Source of the DNA: Bacteroidota bacterium | GTDB lineage: Bacteria; Bacteroidota; Bacteroidia; AKYH767-A; OLB10 | Reading direction: 5' to 3' | Assembly (NCBI GenBank): GCA_029547265.1 | Contig: JAKPPP010000006.1 | Location: 1 to 58,523, forward strand | DNA length: 58,523 nt | Part shown: positions 1 through 8,262 of the stretch, in pieces | How the letters are laid out: each line of letters starts with the position of its first letter | Position numbering within the stretch: the stretch's first letter is position 1 | Made by a program: the position numbers and the translations under genes | Notes under the pieces: model-generated | Told to the model about the DNA's origin: nothing | The model's database searches: none | What the model saw: only the letters and a program-made list of their open reading frames with translations

Positions 1-40
1 GTTACTAAAAAAGTTTTTCCGATCGAAAGATAGTTCGTCA

Positions 41-448
41 TTATTGTTCTTCAATCATTCCCGTTTTCAGTTTCAAAAATTTGCGAGGGTCAGAATTTCC
101 GCTTTCGTCGACTGACTTTAAATAAGCGGTTAATAGATTAAATTCTTGATCACTTAAGTGAAATGCCGGCATTTGTTTAATTCCGGTAGTAAGCATTGCT
201 TTAATAAAATCTTTTCCTTTTCCCGGTGCCGAATAAACATCGGTTAAATCGGGACCTAAATAACCACCAAGTCCATATAATTGATGACAAGTTTGACAGT
301 TATTCTTTTGCCATACAATTCTTCCTGCGGCAATATCAGTTGTATCTGCAACCGTATTTTTAAAGTACGGCTGCAGATAAATGCTGAATGAGTAGACTAT
401 AAATAGAGTGCACAGCGTAACATAAATATGTTTAGGCTGTAAGCTCAT
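41..448 (-). CDS. norC: NorC-like membrane-anchored cytochrome c
   Basis: This is probably the small cytochrome subunit of nitric oxide reductase, passing electrons to the catalytic NorB subunit at the periplasmic face of the inner membrane. The 135-residue protein has one N-terminal membrane segment (about residues 8-26) and one heme c motif, CQTCH, at residues 51-55. The context GRIVWQKNNCQTCHQL, the following GGYLGPDLTDV and the KQMPAFHLSD stretch, whose Met93 is the likely axial ligand, match the NorC pattern rather than a generic cytochrome. The start codon overlaps the stop of the upstream lyase gene (ATGA), so the two are probably cotranscribed. NorB would be expected just beyond the left edge, which I cannot see. 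The alternative is another single-heme membrane cytochrome. Confidence 0.8.
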   Translation of the reverse strand: MSLQPKHIYVTLCTLFIVYSFSIYLQPYFKNTVADTTDIAAGRIVWQKNNCQTCHQLYGLGGYLGPDLTDVYSAPGKGKDFIKAMLTTGIKQMPAFHLSDQEFNLLTAYLKSVDESGNSDPRKFLKLKTGMIEEQ

Positions 449-1827
449 AGTTTTTTAAATTTCGCTTGGAAGAATCTCAAATATTTAGGTTCATAAATCA
501 TTTGCAATCCTTTTATTGATTTACGACGATCAAATACTGCAGCAGCTGATTCCGCAATCACATCCATATGCGCTTGAGTATATACACGACGAGGAATAGT
601 AAATCGTACCAGTTCTAATTTCGGATAGTAGTTTTCTCCATTCGCTTTTCTTCCTGCAGAAACAATACCGCGTTCCATTGTACGCACTCCTGAGTCAATA
701 TAAATTTCAGCAGCGAGTGTTTGAGCAGGGAATTGATCTTGGGTTAAGTGTGGCAAGAATGCTTTAGCATCAACGAAAATTCCATGTCCGCCGATAGGCT
801 TCACAATCGGAATACCATAATCAATCATTTTGTTTCCTAGGTATTCTACTTGTCCTACACGTGCATGTTGATGGTTATCGTCTAAGCTTTCTTCGATACC
901 AACTGCAATCGCTTCCATATCACGTCCTGCTAATCCGCCATAAGTGTGCAAGCCTTCATACACCACCACCATATTGCGTGCTTCTTCATACACATCCCAT
1001 TCGTTAGTAGCCATGAATCCGCCGATGTTAACCAAGGCATCTTTTTTAGCACTCATGGTAGCGCCATCAGTGTATGAACAGATTTCTTTTACGATTTCAC
1101 GGATTGTTGCTTTTTCATATCCTTTTTCACGTTGCTGGATGAAATATGCATTTTCTGCAACGCGAGTCATATCGTGGATGATTCTGATTTTATGCTTGCG
1201 AGTATATTTGTAAAGCTCCTTCAAGTTTTTCATACTGATAGGTTGCCCGCCAGCCATATTAACGTTAGTGGCTATACTAACATAAGGAATTTTCTTCGCA
1301 CCATACTTCTTCACGATTTTGTCGAGCTTATTAAGATCGACGTTTCCTTTAAAAGGAAATTCATTTAGAGGATCATGCGCTTCATCGATAATGATATCGG
1401 TAAACATTCCACCGGCTAACTCTTGATGAAGTCGGGTAGTGGTGAAGTACATATTTCCCGGTACAACGTCACCTTTTTTAATGAGAATTTTAGAGAGGAT
1501 GTTTTCTGCTCCGCGGCCTTGATGTGTAGGAATAACATATTTGTATCCGTAGAACTTCTGAATTGCAGCTTCCATTTTATAGAAGCTCTTACTTCCTGCA
1601 TAAGCTTCGTCGCCAAGCATAAATGCCGACCATTGACGATCACTCATTGCATTTGTTCCACTATCGGTAAGCAAATCGATGTATACATCATCTGAATTTA
1701 ATAAGAAGGTATTATAACCTGCATTTTTAATTGCCTTGATTCTATCTTGGCGAGTGGTCATCTTTAAAAGTTCCACCATCTTCATTCTATATGGCTCTGC
1801 CCACGATTTACTTTTTGTACTTTTCAT
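445..1827 (-). CDS. tpl: Tyrosine phenol-lyase (beta-tyrosinase)
   Basis: This is a PLP-dependent beta-eliminating lyase, expected to split L-tyrosine into phenol, pyruvate and ammonia in the cytoplasm. At 460 residues it has the family length. The PLP lysine is in the MSAKKD motif (Lys262), with the cofactor-binding HDMTR around Asp219 and the THQGRGAEN stretch near residue 101. Tryptophanase and tyrosine phenol-lyase are close relatives. The motifs GYNTFLLNS, DSGTNAMSD, GNMYFTTTR and especially VRTMERGIVSAGR fit tyrosine phenol-lyase. Arg386 in MERG corresponds to the substrate-specifying Arg381 of the Citrobacter enzyme, where tryptophanases have Ile. It lies 33 bp after the upstream 609-residue gene and overlaps norC, suggesting one operon. 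An automated pipeline could well label it tryptophanase. Confidence 0.85.
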   Translation of the reverse strand: MKSTKSKSWAEPYRMKMVELLKMTTRQDRIKAIKNAGYNTFLLNSDDVYIDLLTDSGTNAMSDRQWSAFMLGDEAYAGSKSFYKMEAAIQKFYGYKYVIPTHQGRGAENILSKILIKKGDVVPGNMYFTTTRLHQELAGGMFTDIIIDEAHDPLNEFPFKGNVDLNKLDKIVKKYGAKKIPYVSIATNVNMAGGQPISMKNLKELYKYTRKHKIRIIHDMTRVAENAYFIQQREKGYEKATIREIVKEICSYTDGATMSAKKDALVNIGGFMATNEWDVYEEARNMVVVYEGLHTYGGLAGRDMEAIAVGIEESLDDNHQHARVGQVEYLGNKMIDYGIPIVKPIGGHGIFVDAKAFLPHLTQDQFPAQTLAAEIYIDSGVRTMERGIVSAGRKANGENYYPKLELVRFTIPRRVYTQAHMDVIAESAAAVFDRRKSIKGLQMIYEPKYLRFFQAKFKKL

Positions 1828-1860
1828 ATGAAATATGTATTTTCTTTTTTTAAGATTTTA

Positions 1861-3690
1861 TTAATGAGCAATTACCATTTCTCCGACAACTACCGGTTTT
1901 GTGTCAATTGCGTTTAATTCTGTTCTAAGGCGTTTTAAATCCTCAAGAATATTGTCTCTGAAATTGTAAAGCGATATTACTTCTTCAGTGAAAGTTTTTT
2001 CGTAATAGTTAATTCCTTCGAGGAGGTTATTCTTGAAAGCTTCGAAGTGTCCTGCTTTTTTTGGCTTGATTGCAAATCGATCTTCTTCGATTTCATTTTT
2101 CAAATAATCAGCATAAAGTTGAAGTTCGTTTACAAAAACATTCGGGCGATTTGATTTTAGATGCAATGGTGATCGTCCGTAGATATGATCGATCATCTCC
2201 TTCAAGCTATAAGTACTTTTGAAATAAGCTAAATTCGGGCCGGGACAAATGGTAACTGCAGTTAAATTATGCGACAGCTTAGAATGATTTTTTAAAAGAG
2301 CAGCAGAACCTAATCCTTCGCAAAGACAATCCTTCTCAACTACTTTGTCAATTTCATGTGCTAATCGTGTAGCATCAGTAATTGATTCTTTAAGTTGTTT
2401 TATTTTATTATTTTGATATTCGCGTGAAGCTGTGCAAATCGGGCGTTCCGTAAACTCTACATCTGACGAAAGGAATTTTTTATAACAAGGACTACCCGGT
2501 TTGTTTTTGTTGATACGTTCTTTGCGTTGTTGTTCTGAACTACTATGATGAAAATTGCTGAATGGAATTCCTAGTGGAGAAGCGTGACTAATATAATAAT
2601 CTTCTTTTTTCGCGTGAATTAATTTTTGCAATGTCTCATCATCAACATTTGTAGCTTCGGGAACTAGTAAGAAAGGACTTCCCCATCCGATTGAGTCAAC
2701 ATTGTAATAGTTCAATAAGAATGAATTTTCTTCTGCGGTGCCAATTCCGCCTTGAACAGAAATTTTCATCTTAGGCATCTGAGCAAAGGGATATCGATCT
2801 TGACTCTTCAAGGCATTTGTACATTCGGCAAATAACTCTTGATAAAGTTCGTGACGTTTATTTTTAAATTCCTCCATGACTGGTCCCATTGGAGTTCCGT
2901 TTGAAACGAAAAGGTGTCCGCCGCAATTTATTCCCGATTCAATTCTAAATTCTGATACCCACAATCCTTTCTTCGCCAAGTATTTTCCTTGTATCAAAGC
3001 CGAGCGATAATCACTAACTTTTAGAATGATTGTTTTTTTGATTTTCCCATCACGATTAGGAAAGAAATCAGAAAACGTTTCGCAGTATCCGAACAAACGT
3101 GGATTTAATCCCGCAGAAAAAACAATAGAACCATTTACATCACTTTTAGCAAATCCTCGTAGTGCTGCCATCGCATCGCAATATTCAACCGGCAAAGGAT
3201 TGCCATCATCATCGTAATTAGTTTTATCGAGTTTCGTCATGATGTTAACATCAATTGAACCCGCGAGAATATGATGACGTAAAGCTTTTTGTAACAATTG
3301 ACGTTTTTCACCACGACAATCGAGCATTTCTAAGTATAACTTTTTTGCAACAGATGTTTCTGGTAAGTACTCAAAGTAAAGATTGATATCGCTATCGGTT
3401 TCAAAATCTTCTTGTTTGATTTTTTCGATTTGACGATTTAGTATTTCATTCAAAACGTTCAGATAAGCTGTTACTCTTTTCGCGCGACGATCTTCGTCTT
3501 TATTCGTAATCTTTTCGTAAGGTAAATTTTCTTGTGTGCAAATCACTTCGCGCATTTGTTCTACGAGGTGATCTTCAATTATAGATACTACTGAAGTAAT
3601 TCCATATTTTCCGACTTTAATAGGACTGTCGATGGTGTATCCAAGTCCCATTACCGGTATATGGAAAGTATGTGATGTTATGTTTCTCAT
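1861..3690 (-). CDS. Conserved hypothetical, possible FMN/TIM-barrel oxidoreductase
   Basis: I do not recognise this 609-residue cytoplasmic protein with certainty. The N-terminus (PVMGLGYTIDSPIKVGKYGI) and a central stretch (MKISVQGGIGTAEE, then DSIGWGSPFLLVPEA) look like phosphate and flavin-binding loops of TIM-barrel flavoenzymes such as nitronate monooxygenases or PfaD-like enoyl reductases, and GINCGGHLF fits a Gly-Gly-His flavin loop. The C-terminal third has spaced cysteines (RPICTAS, DCLCEGLG, VTICPGPN), which could bind metal or an Fe-S cluster. The last 100 residues are charged and helical. No signal peptide or membrane segment is seen. It is the first gene of the apparent operon with tyrosine phenol-lyase and norC. 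The fold is inferred from motifs only and no function is assigned. Confidence 0.6.
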   Translation of the reverse strand: MRNITSHTFHIPVMGLGYTIDSPIKVGKYGITSVVSIIEDHLVEQMREVICTQENLPYEKITNKDEDRRAKRVTAYLNVLNEILNRQIEKIKQEDFETDSDINLYFEYLPETSVAKKLYLEMLDCRGEKRQLLQKALRHHILAGSIDVNIMTKLDKTNYDDDGNPLPVEYCDAMAALRGFAKSDVNGSIVFSAGLNPRLFGYCETFSDFFPNRDGKIKKTIILKVSDYRSALIQGKYLAKKGLWVSEFRIESGINCGGHLFVSNGTPMGPVMEEFKNKRHELYQELFAECTNALKSQDRYPFAQMPKMKISVQGGIGTAEENSFLLNYYNVDSIGWGSPFLLVPEATNVDDETLQKLIHAKKEDYYISHASPLGIPFSNFHHSSSEQQRKERINKNKPGSPCYKKFLSSDVEFTERPICTASREYQNNKIKQLKESITDATRLAHEIDKVVEKDCLCEGLGSAALLKNHSKLSHNLTAVTICPGPNLAYFKSTYSLKEMIDHIYGRSPLHLKSNRPNVFVNELQLYADYLKNEIEEDRFAIKPKKAGHFEAFKNNLLEGINYYEKTFTEEVISLYNFRDNILEDLKRLRTELNAIDTKPVVVGEMVIAH

Positions 3691-3769
3691 GAGCTGGTTT
3701 TCACCGTATTTAAAAATCAGGTAAATTTAAAGACTGCAGCTCGAATAGGATAAAAATGTCCGAAATCAA

Positions 3770-3823
3770 AATCATGCTTTTACCATGATTAATATCATAG
3801 TAAGTGATTATGACTGCAATCAC
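3770..3823. promoter_or_regulatory. Pair of perfect palindromes upstream of the norC operon
   Basis: The sequence shows AATCATG-N7-CATGATT at 3770-3790 and GTGATT-N8-AATCAC at 3804-3823. Their centres are about 33 bp apart, roughly three helical turns. They lie 80-135 bp upstream of the start at 3690, in the only sizeable gap before the operon. The arrangement suits a dimeric regulator binding the same face of the helix. Neither matches the standard FNR or CRP consensus, so the regulator is unknown. Confidence 0.35.
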
Positions 3824-3873
3824 AAGAAGTGCTCATAAAATTTTAATTCAATCTGTTACAATTGAATTCGCAA

Positions 3874-3906
3874 TGAGAAATATTTATTTTGAAAAAGTAT
3901 TTCTCA
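3874..3906 (-). terminator. Possible hairpin after dusB
   Basis: TGAGAAATA at 3874-3882 and TATTTCTCA at 3898-3906 form a 9-bp inverted repeat 38 bp after the dusB stop. No clear T-run follows on the minus strand, so this is a weak terminator candidate. Confidence 0.3.
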
Positions 3907-3943
3907 AAAAGGGAAAAAAGACGACGTCAGATTTTTCTGAAAT

Positions 3944-4948
3944 TTATGCAGGATTGATTACTTCATTACCTTCCGAATAACGAATTCTCACATCTTCTAA
4001 AGTTGAAATTATTTCATCGTAGCTATTCGATGTTACCAATTTCATTCGGTATTCTTTGAAATGATCGAATCCTTTAAAATAGTTTGCGTAATGTCGACGC
4101 ATTTCAACGATGCCTGTAAAATTTCCTTTCCAACGAATCGAGAAATCGAGATGTGTTTTACAAACTTCAATTCTCTGATCGATAGTTGGTGGTGCGAGAT
4201 GTGTTCCTGTTTTTACAAAATGTTTTATCTCGTTGAAGATCCACGGGTGACCAATGGTAGCTCTACCGATCATGATTCCATCAACACCGTAACGATTTTT
4301 CATTTCAAGTGCTACTTCGGGGCTATCAACGTCTCCATTACCAAATATCGGAATATTGATACGTGGATTATTTTTCACTGCACCGATGAGCGTCCAGTCG
4401 GCAGGACCTTTATACATCTGTGAACGTGTTCTTCCATGAATGCTTAAAGCAGCTATACCGATATCTTGCAAACGTTCTGCAACATCAACAATATTCTTAG
4501 TGCTATCATCCCATCCTAATCGTGTTTTCACAGTAACAGGTCTATTAGCCACTTTCACAATTTCGGCAGTCATAGCCACCATTTTAGGAATATCTTGCAG
4601 CAACGCCGCGCCGGCACCTTTACAAGCAACAGCTTTTACGGGGCATCCGTAATTAATATCGATTAAATCGGGGTTGGCTTGGTCGGCGATGATGGCAGCT
4701 TCGCGCATAGAATCGATATCGGACCCAAAAAGTTGTATTCCGATAGGTCGTTCATACTCGAAAATATCGAGTTTCATAGTACTTTTTACTGCATCACGAA
4801 TCAGTCCTTCACTAGAGATAAACTCGGTATACATCAAATCGGCACCGTTTTGTTTACACACATAGCGGAAGGGAGGGTCGCTGACATCCTCCATGGGAGC
4901 CAATAACAAAGGGAATTCCCCCAACTCGATATTTCCGATTTTTACCAT
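3944..4948 (-). CDS. dusB: tRNA-dihydrouridine synthase (DusB family)
   Basis: This flavoenzyme reduces specific uridines in the tRNA D-loop to dihydrouridine. The TIM-barrel starts with PLLLAPMEDVSDPPFR, followed by the catalytic-cysteine motif DINYGCPVKAV, the KTRLGWDD segment, SIHGRTRSQMYKGPADW and the FMN phosphate site GNGDV plus GIMIGRATIGHPWIF. I place the start at 4948 (MVKIGNIELG), giving 334 residues. The frame stays open further upstream, but the extra 28 residues (MRKNRRLNDRL and on) are not part of the family and would overrun the divergent promoter region. It is transcribed away from the CPBP protease gene. In Bacteroidota a single Dus protein often serves the cell, but I cannot check for paralogs here. 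Confidence 0.92.
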   Translation of the reverse strand: MVKIGNIELGEFPLLLAPMEDVSDPPFRYVCKQNGADLMYTEFISSEGLIRDAVKSTMKLDIFEYERPIGIQLFGSDIDSMREAAIIADQANPDLIDINYGCPVKAVACKGAGAALLQDIPKMVAMTAEIVKVANRPVTVKTRLGWDDSTKNIVDVAERLQDIGIAALSIHGRTRSQMYKGPADWTLIGAVKNNPRINIPIFGNGDVDSPEVALEMKNRYGVDGIMIGRATIGHPWIFNEIKHFVKTGTHLAPPTIDQRIEVCKTHLDFSIRWKGNFTGIVEMRRHYANYFKGFDHFKEYRMKLVTSNSYDEIISTLEDVRIRYSEGNEVINPA

Positions 4949-5019
4949 TGCAAATGATTGAAGTTGAACGATTTCAATAAATAAGGCCGAGAAAATCCCC
5001 AACCGATCATTCAACCGTC

Positions 5020-5037
5020 TATTTTTGCGCAAAATTA
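5020..5037. promoter_or_regulatory. Back-to-back -7 boxes of divergent promoters
   Basis: TATTTTTG at 5020-5027 on the plus strand and TAATTTTG at 5037-5030 on the minus strand both match the Bacteroidota -7 consensus TAnnTTTG. The first would serve the CPBP gene with a leader of about 10 nt, the second dusB. Clear -33 TTTG boxes at the usual spacing are not visible for either, so this rests on the -7 elements alone. Confidence 0.45.
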
Positions 5038-5043
5038 AGAAGA

Positions 5044-5964
5044 ATGGAGTTCAAAGCCTTGCTTGCCGACCGCACGCCTTACAAAAAGTTTTTAATTTTA
5101 GTAGGAATTGCCCTGATCTCGGGGGTGATTTTCTCTGCGCTAGGTAGTTTATTGGCAACAATGATTACGGGAATTCAGGTACTCACTGATCCGAAGGCGC
5201 TTAGCGATTTAACCAATCCTGCAGTTATTGACGCATTGAAAATCATTCAGTTAGTATCTGCAATTGGAACATTTTTGCTGCCACCGATTTTTGCGGCTTG
5301 GTTATTTACGAATGATGCCAAAGAATATTTAGGCGTAGTCAAAAAGCCGAATTCGCAACAAATTGTAATTGCGGTAATTCTGTTGTTGGTAGCCATTCCT
5401 TTTATCAATTGGATGATGATGGCCAACAGTTTGATGGAATTACCTCCATCGATGAAGGGATTGGAAGATTGGATGAAGGAAATGGAGTCTAATGCAGGGC
5501 AGATCACTAAGTTACTGGTGAAATCGAGCACTATTGGCGGACTAATTTTCAATATTTTCTTGATGGCAGTAATTCCGGCGTTGGGAGAAGAATTCCTGTT
5601 TCGCGGGTTAATTCAGAAGCTATTCAAAGACCTATCAGGAAATGTACATGCGGGCATCATTTTGTCTGCTATTTTGTTCAGCGCCATGCATATGCAGTTT
5701 TACGGATTTATCCCACGATTTGCCTTAGGAGTGATGTTAGGCTATATGATGTACTGGAGTGGAAGTTTATGGTTGCCGATAATTGCGCATTTTATCAATA
5801 ATTTCTTGGCAGTAATTACGACTTGGGCGGCTGCAAATGGCAGTTTAAAGATTAATCCCGATACAATTGGGACGGAGCCGGGGCAGAGTGCAATGCTTGG
5901 AATAAGCGTCTTTTTGACTTGGGGCTTGTTGTTTTTACTGCGAAAAGTCTCGTTAGAAAAGTAA
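5044..5964 (+). CDS. CPBP family intramembrane metalloprotease
   Basis: This is an inner-membrane protease of the CAAX-protease and bacteriocin-processing (CPBP/Abi) superfamily. The 306 residues form about eight hydrophobic segments. The three family motifs are complete: EEFLFRG with Glu182, Glu183 and Arg187, FSAMHMQF with His216, and HFINNFL with His249 and Asn253. An insertion after the third membrane segment (residues about 130-170, acidic and Met-rich) probably forms a loop. The gene stands alone between dusB and the glycogen-synthase-like gene, with its own -7 box. The substrate is unknown. Family members process prenylated or secreted peptides or act in immunity to bacteriocins, but nothing nearby indicates which applies. 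Confidence 0.88.
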   Translation: MEFKALLADRTPYKKFLILVGIALISGVIFSALGSLLATMITGIQVLTDPKALSDLTNPAVIDALKIIQLVSAIGTFLLPPIFAAWLFTNDAKEYLGVVKKPNSQQIVIAVILLLVAIPFINWMMMANSLMELPPSMKGLEDWMKEMESNAGQITKLLVKSSTIGGLIFNIFLMAVIPALGEEFLFRGLIQKLFKDLSGNVHAGIILSAILFSAMHMQFYGFIPRFALGVMLGYMMYWSGSLWLPIIAHFINNFLAVITTWAAANGSLKINPDTIGTEPGQSAMLGISVFLTWGLLFLLRKVSLEK

Positions 5965-6031
5965 AAGACGAAATATTTTCTCCTCTGTAGCAGCACTAAA
6001 TTCAGGGAATATTGTCCCTAGATTTGGATTA

Positions 6032-6062
6032 TTGCAGAATACGTCTATTTTCCGTATCTTTG
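6032..6062 (+). promoter_or_regulatory. Promoter of the glycogen-synthase-like gene
   Basis: TTG at 6032-6034, a 20-bp spacer and TATCTTTG at 6055-6062 give a near-perfect Bacteroidota -33/-7 promoter. The expected transcription start, near 6069, excludes the open-frame extension upstream and supports a start at 6093, or the in-frame GTG at 6081. Confidence 0.65.
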
Positions 6063-6092
6063 CGCTACATTAATCTAATCGTGAAAAAAGCC

Positions 6093-6920
6093 ATGAGAAA
6101 AGCGCGAGTTCTATTTATTTCCAGCGAGATACATCCATATATGGAAATGACGGAGCAGAGTAAAGTAGCTAGGCATTTACCCCAGGGCATTCAGGAACGT
6201 GGTAAAGAGATCCGCACTTTTATGCCGAGGTTTGGCAATATCAACGAACGTCGTAATCAGCTTCATGAAGTAATTCGCCTCTCGGGGATGAATCTCATCA
6301 TCGACGATACTGATCATCCATTGATTATCAAAGTAGCTTCCATTCAGGCGGCTCGTATGCAGGTATATTTTATTGATAACGAAGAATATTTCCAACGCAA
6401 GCACACCATTCGTGATGCGGAAGGTAAGTTCTACAGTGATAATGACGATCGCAGCATTTTCTTCGGTCGTGGAGTATTGGAAACAGTTAAGAAATTAGGC
6501 TGGGCTCCCGATATTATTCATTGTCATGGTTGGATGACGGCATTAATTCCGTTGTTAATCAAGACCAGCTACAAAGACGATCCGATGTTCCACACTAGTA
6601 AGGTGGTATATTCGCTATACGATGATGCTTTTAGTGAACCCTTCAACAACAATTTTGCAAAGAAGACGTTGATGGAAGGTCTAACGGAAGTCGATGTAAA
6701 AGACATTAAAGACCCTAACTACTTGAACCTCACTAAGTTAGCGATGAATTGGTCAGATGCTGTAATCCAGTCGTCTGCTAATGTTCATCCTGATGTTGAA
6801 TCGGCATTTAAGAAACTTTCGAAGCCTACACTGGGCTATCAGAATCCTGAAGAATACGTAGAAGCGTACGATAATTTCTACGATGAAGCAGTGATCGAAG
6901 AGTCAGTGTTGGCAGAATAA
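6093..6920 (+). CDS. Glycogen/starch-synthase-like protein, N-terminal domain only
   Basis: This 275-residue protein corresponds to the first half of a GT5 glycogen synthase: MRKARVLFISSEIHPY (although the usual KxGG nucleotide-sugar loop is not evident), GKEIRTFMPRFGNINERR, and WAPDIIHCHGWMTALIPL. A full enzyme is about 480 residues. The C-terminal Rossmann domain, with its ADP-glucose contacts and second KxGG-like loop, is absent. The stop is followed at once by a strong terminator, so this is not a visible frameshift. The short form is, to my knowledge, conserved next to DUF4270 and glmS in Bacteroidota, so it is probably a functional derivative, not debris. Whether it has any transferase activity is unclear. 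It ends in an acidic tail (about residues 250-275). Confidence 0.8.
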   Translation: MRKARVLFISSEIHPYMEMTEQSKVARHLPQGIQERGKEIRTFMPRFGNINERRNQLHEVIRLSGMNLIIDDTDHPLIIKVASIQAARMQVYFIDNEEYFQRKHTIRDAEGKFYSDNDDRSIFFGRGVLETVKKLGWAPDIIHCHGWMTALIPLLIKTSYKDDPMFHTSKVVYSLYDDAFSEPFNNNFAKKTLMEGLTEVDVKDIKDPNYLNLTKLAMNWSDAVIQSSANVHPDVESAFKKLSKPTLGYQNPEEYVEAYDNFYDEAVIEESVLAE

Positions 6921-6925
6921 GTTTT

Positions 6926-6952
6926 TTATCCGTTTGGACGGATAATTCTTTT
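6926..6952 (+). terminator. Intrinsic terminator
   Basis: TTATCCGT (6926-6933) and ACGGATAA (6938-6945) make a perfect 8-bp stem with a 4-nt loop, followed by TTCTTTT. It lies 5 bp after the glycogen-synthase-like stop and separates it from the DUF4270 gene, which has its own -7-like TACTTTCG at 6952-6959. Confidence 0.75.
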
Positions 6953-6963
6953 ACTTTCGCCAA

Positions 6964-8262
6964 ATGTTTCGTGTGTTAAATCGCCTATCAATCTTATTGA
7001 GCGTTATCGCTCTAGCATTACTATCTTCCTGTAACGATCCTGATTTAATTGGTGTTGATTTACAGCCGGCTTCTGAACAGCCGAATGTGGGTGTAATCGA
7101 TACTTTCACTATCAATACCTATACGGTAGAAGAGGATTCTCTCGTGATGTGGAGTCCGTTGAAGAATTTATTAGAATCTCCGACTCTATATCTCGGTAGT
7201 CTCGATGATCCGTATGTAGGAAAATCGTTCGCTGGTTTTGTCTCTCAAATTCGCTTAGGAAATACTATTACTTCCGGAACTTTTGCAGGAGTAACAACTC
7301 CCGATTCAATTGTATTGAGCATGAATATGCGCACAATTGTTGGTGATTCAGAAGCGGTGCATAACATCAGCGTTTACGAATTAAAACAAGATTTGTATAC
7401 TGACAGTTCGTACTATTCGGGAAGAAATTATTCGAAAGGTGATTTACTCGGACATGTTCAGTTAATACCTGAATTAGTTGACAGTGCAGTTGTTGGGGGA
7501 ACGAAAGTTGCACCTCAGCTTCGCATGGCTCTCGACACTGCCTTTGGTGGAAAATTAATGAGAGAATATATTTCAAATCCTACAACATTCTCGAGTAATA
7601 CCAACTTCCTTTCTTACTTGAAAGGCGTTGTATTAGTTGACAGTGCAAATGGAACAGGAAGTATATTGACCATGCCATCAACGAGTAGTTTTCATAAGCT
7701 TACTGTTTACTTCTCCGGAAATAAATACTATGAGTTTTTGATTGATGCCAATGCAGTACGATTCAGCTATTTCAAGCATGATTATCTTCCGTCAAATACT
7801 GATGAGATACAAGATAATCAGTTGGTTGTTTCGTCGATGGCAGGATTAAAAGACAGTATTTACATTCCGCATTTGAAAGAATTATATGCCAATGGTCCTA
7901 TCGCTATCAGCAAGGCAGAATTAGTAATTAAACTGCTTAGCGGAAGTGCAACGACCGGATTTACGAATCACGATAATCTCTTAGTTTTCGGAAGTGATTC
8001 TCTCGGGAAAAACATTTCTATAGGGGATGCATTAGAATCTACAACCTACTACGGAGGAAGTTATGATGCTACGCATCAAGAATATAAGTTCAATGTTGGA
8101 CGATATGTGCAACAAACTTTGAGGAAAGTCGTAGAAAACGGCGGAAAGGATTACGGCTTATTTATAGCTGCAGCCGGAAGTACATCAAACGCCCGAAGAT
8201 CTGTTTTGCAGGGTGGTACATCCATGAAATTAATAGTTACATATACTAAGATCAATCCATAA
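6964..8262 (+). CDS. DUF4270 family lipoprotein
   Basis: This 432-residue protein is of unknown function. It begins with a lipoprotein signal peptide whose lipobox LLSSC puts the lipidated cysteine at residue 23, followed by NDPDLIGVDLQP, the hallmark opening of DUF4270 proteins. The body is beta-rich with many Ser/Thr and no obvious catalytic motif. The C-terminal part (SIGDALESTTYYGGSYD, then NVGRYVQQTL, ending KLIVTY) is the conserved end of the family. It is probably anchored in the outer membrane or facing the periplasm. It lies 3 bp before glmS, suggesting cotranscription with amino-sugar synthesis. This linkage is what I would expect in this phylum, but the reason for it is unknown to me. 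Confidence 0.85.
   Translation: MFRVLNRLSILLSVIALALLSSCNDPDLIGVDLQPASEQPNVGVIDTFTINTYTVEEDSLVMWSPLKNLLESPTLYLGSLDDPYVGKSFAGFVSQIRLGNTITSGTFAGVTTPDSIVLSMNMRTIVGDSEAVHNISVYELKQDLYTDSSYYSGRNYSKGDLLGHVQLIPELVDSAVVGGTKVAPQLRMALDTAFGGKLMREYISNPTTFSSNTNFLSYLKGVVLVDSANGTGSILTMPSTSSFHKLTVYFSGNKYYEFLIDANAVRFSYFKHDYLPSNTDEIQDNQLVVSSMAGLKDSIYIPHLKELYANGPIAISKAELVIKLLSGSATTGFTNHDNLLVFGSDSLGKNISIGDALESTTYYGGSYDATHQEYKFNVGRYVQQTLRKVVENGGKDYGLFIAAAGSTSNARRSVLQGGTSMKLIVTYTKINP

Noticed and set aside
1416-1695. Open frames on both strands inside the lyase gene
   Set aside because: They are out-of-frame shadows of a well-conserved enzyme with no start signals or recognisable motifs.
4949-5032. N-terminal extension of dusB by 28 residues
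   Set aside because: The extra residues have no family match and cover the intergenic promoter region. The ATG at 4948 begins the conserved fold.
6012-6092. Upstream extension of the glycogen-synthase-like gene
   Set aside because: It starts at a TTG upstream of a near-consensus promoter and adds no family sequence.
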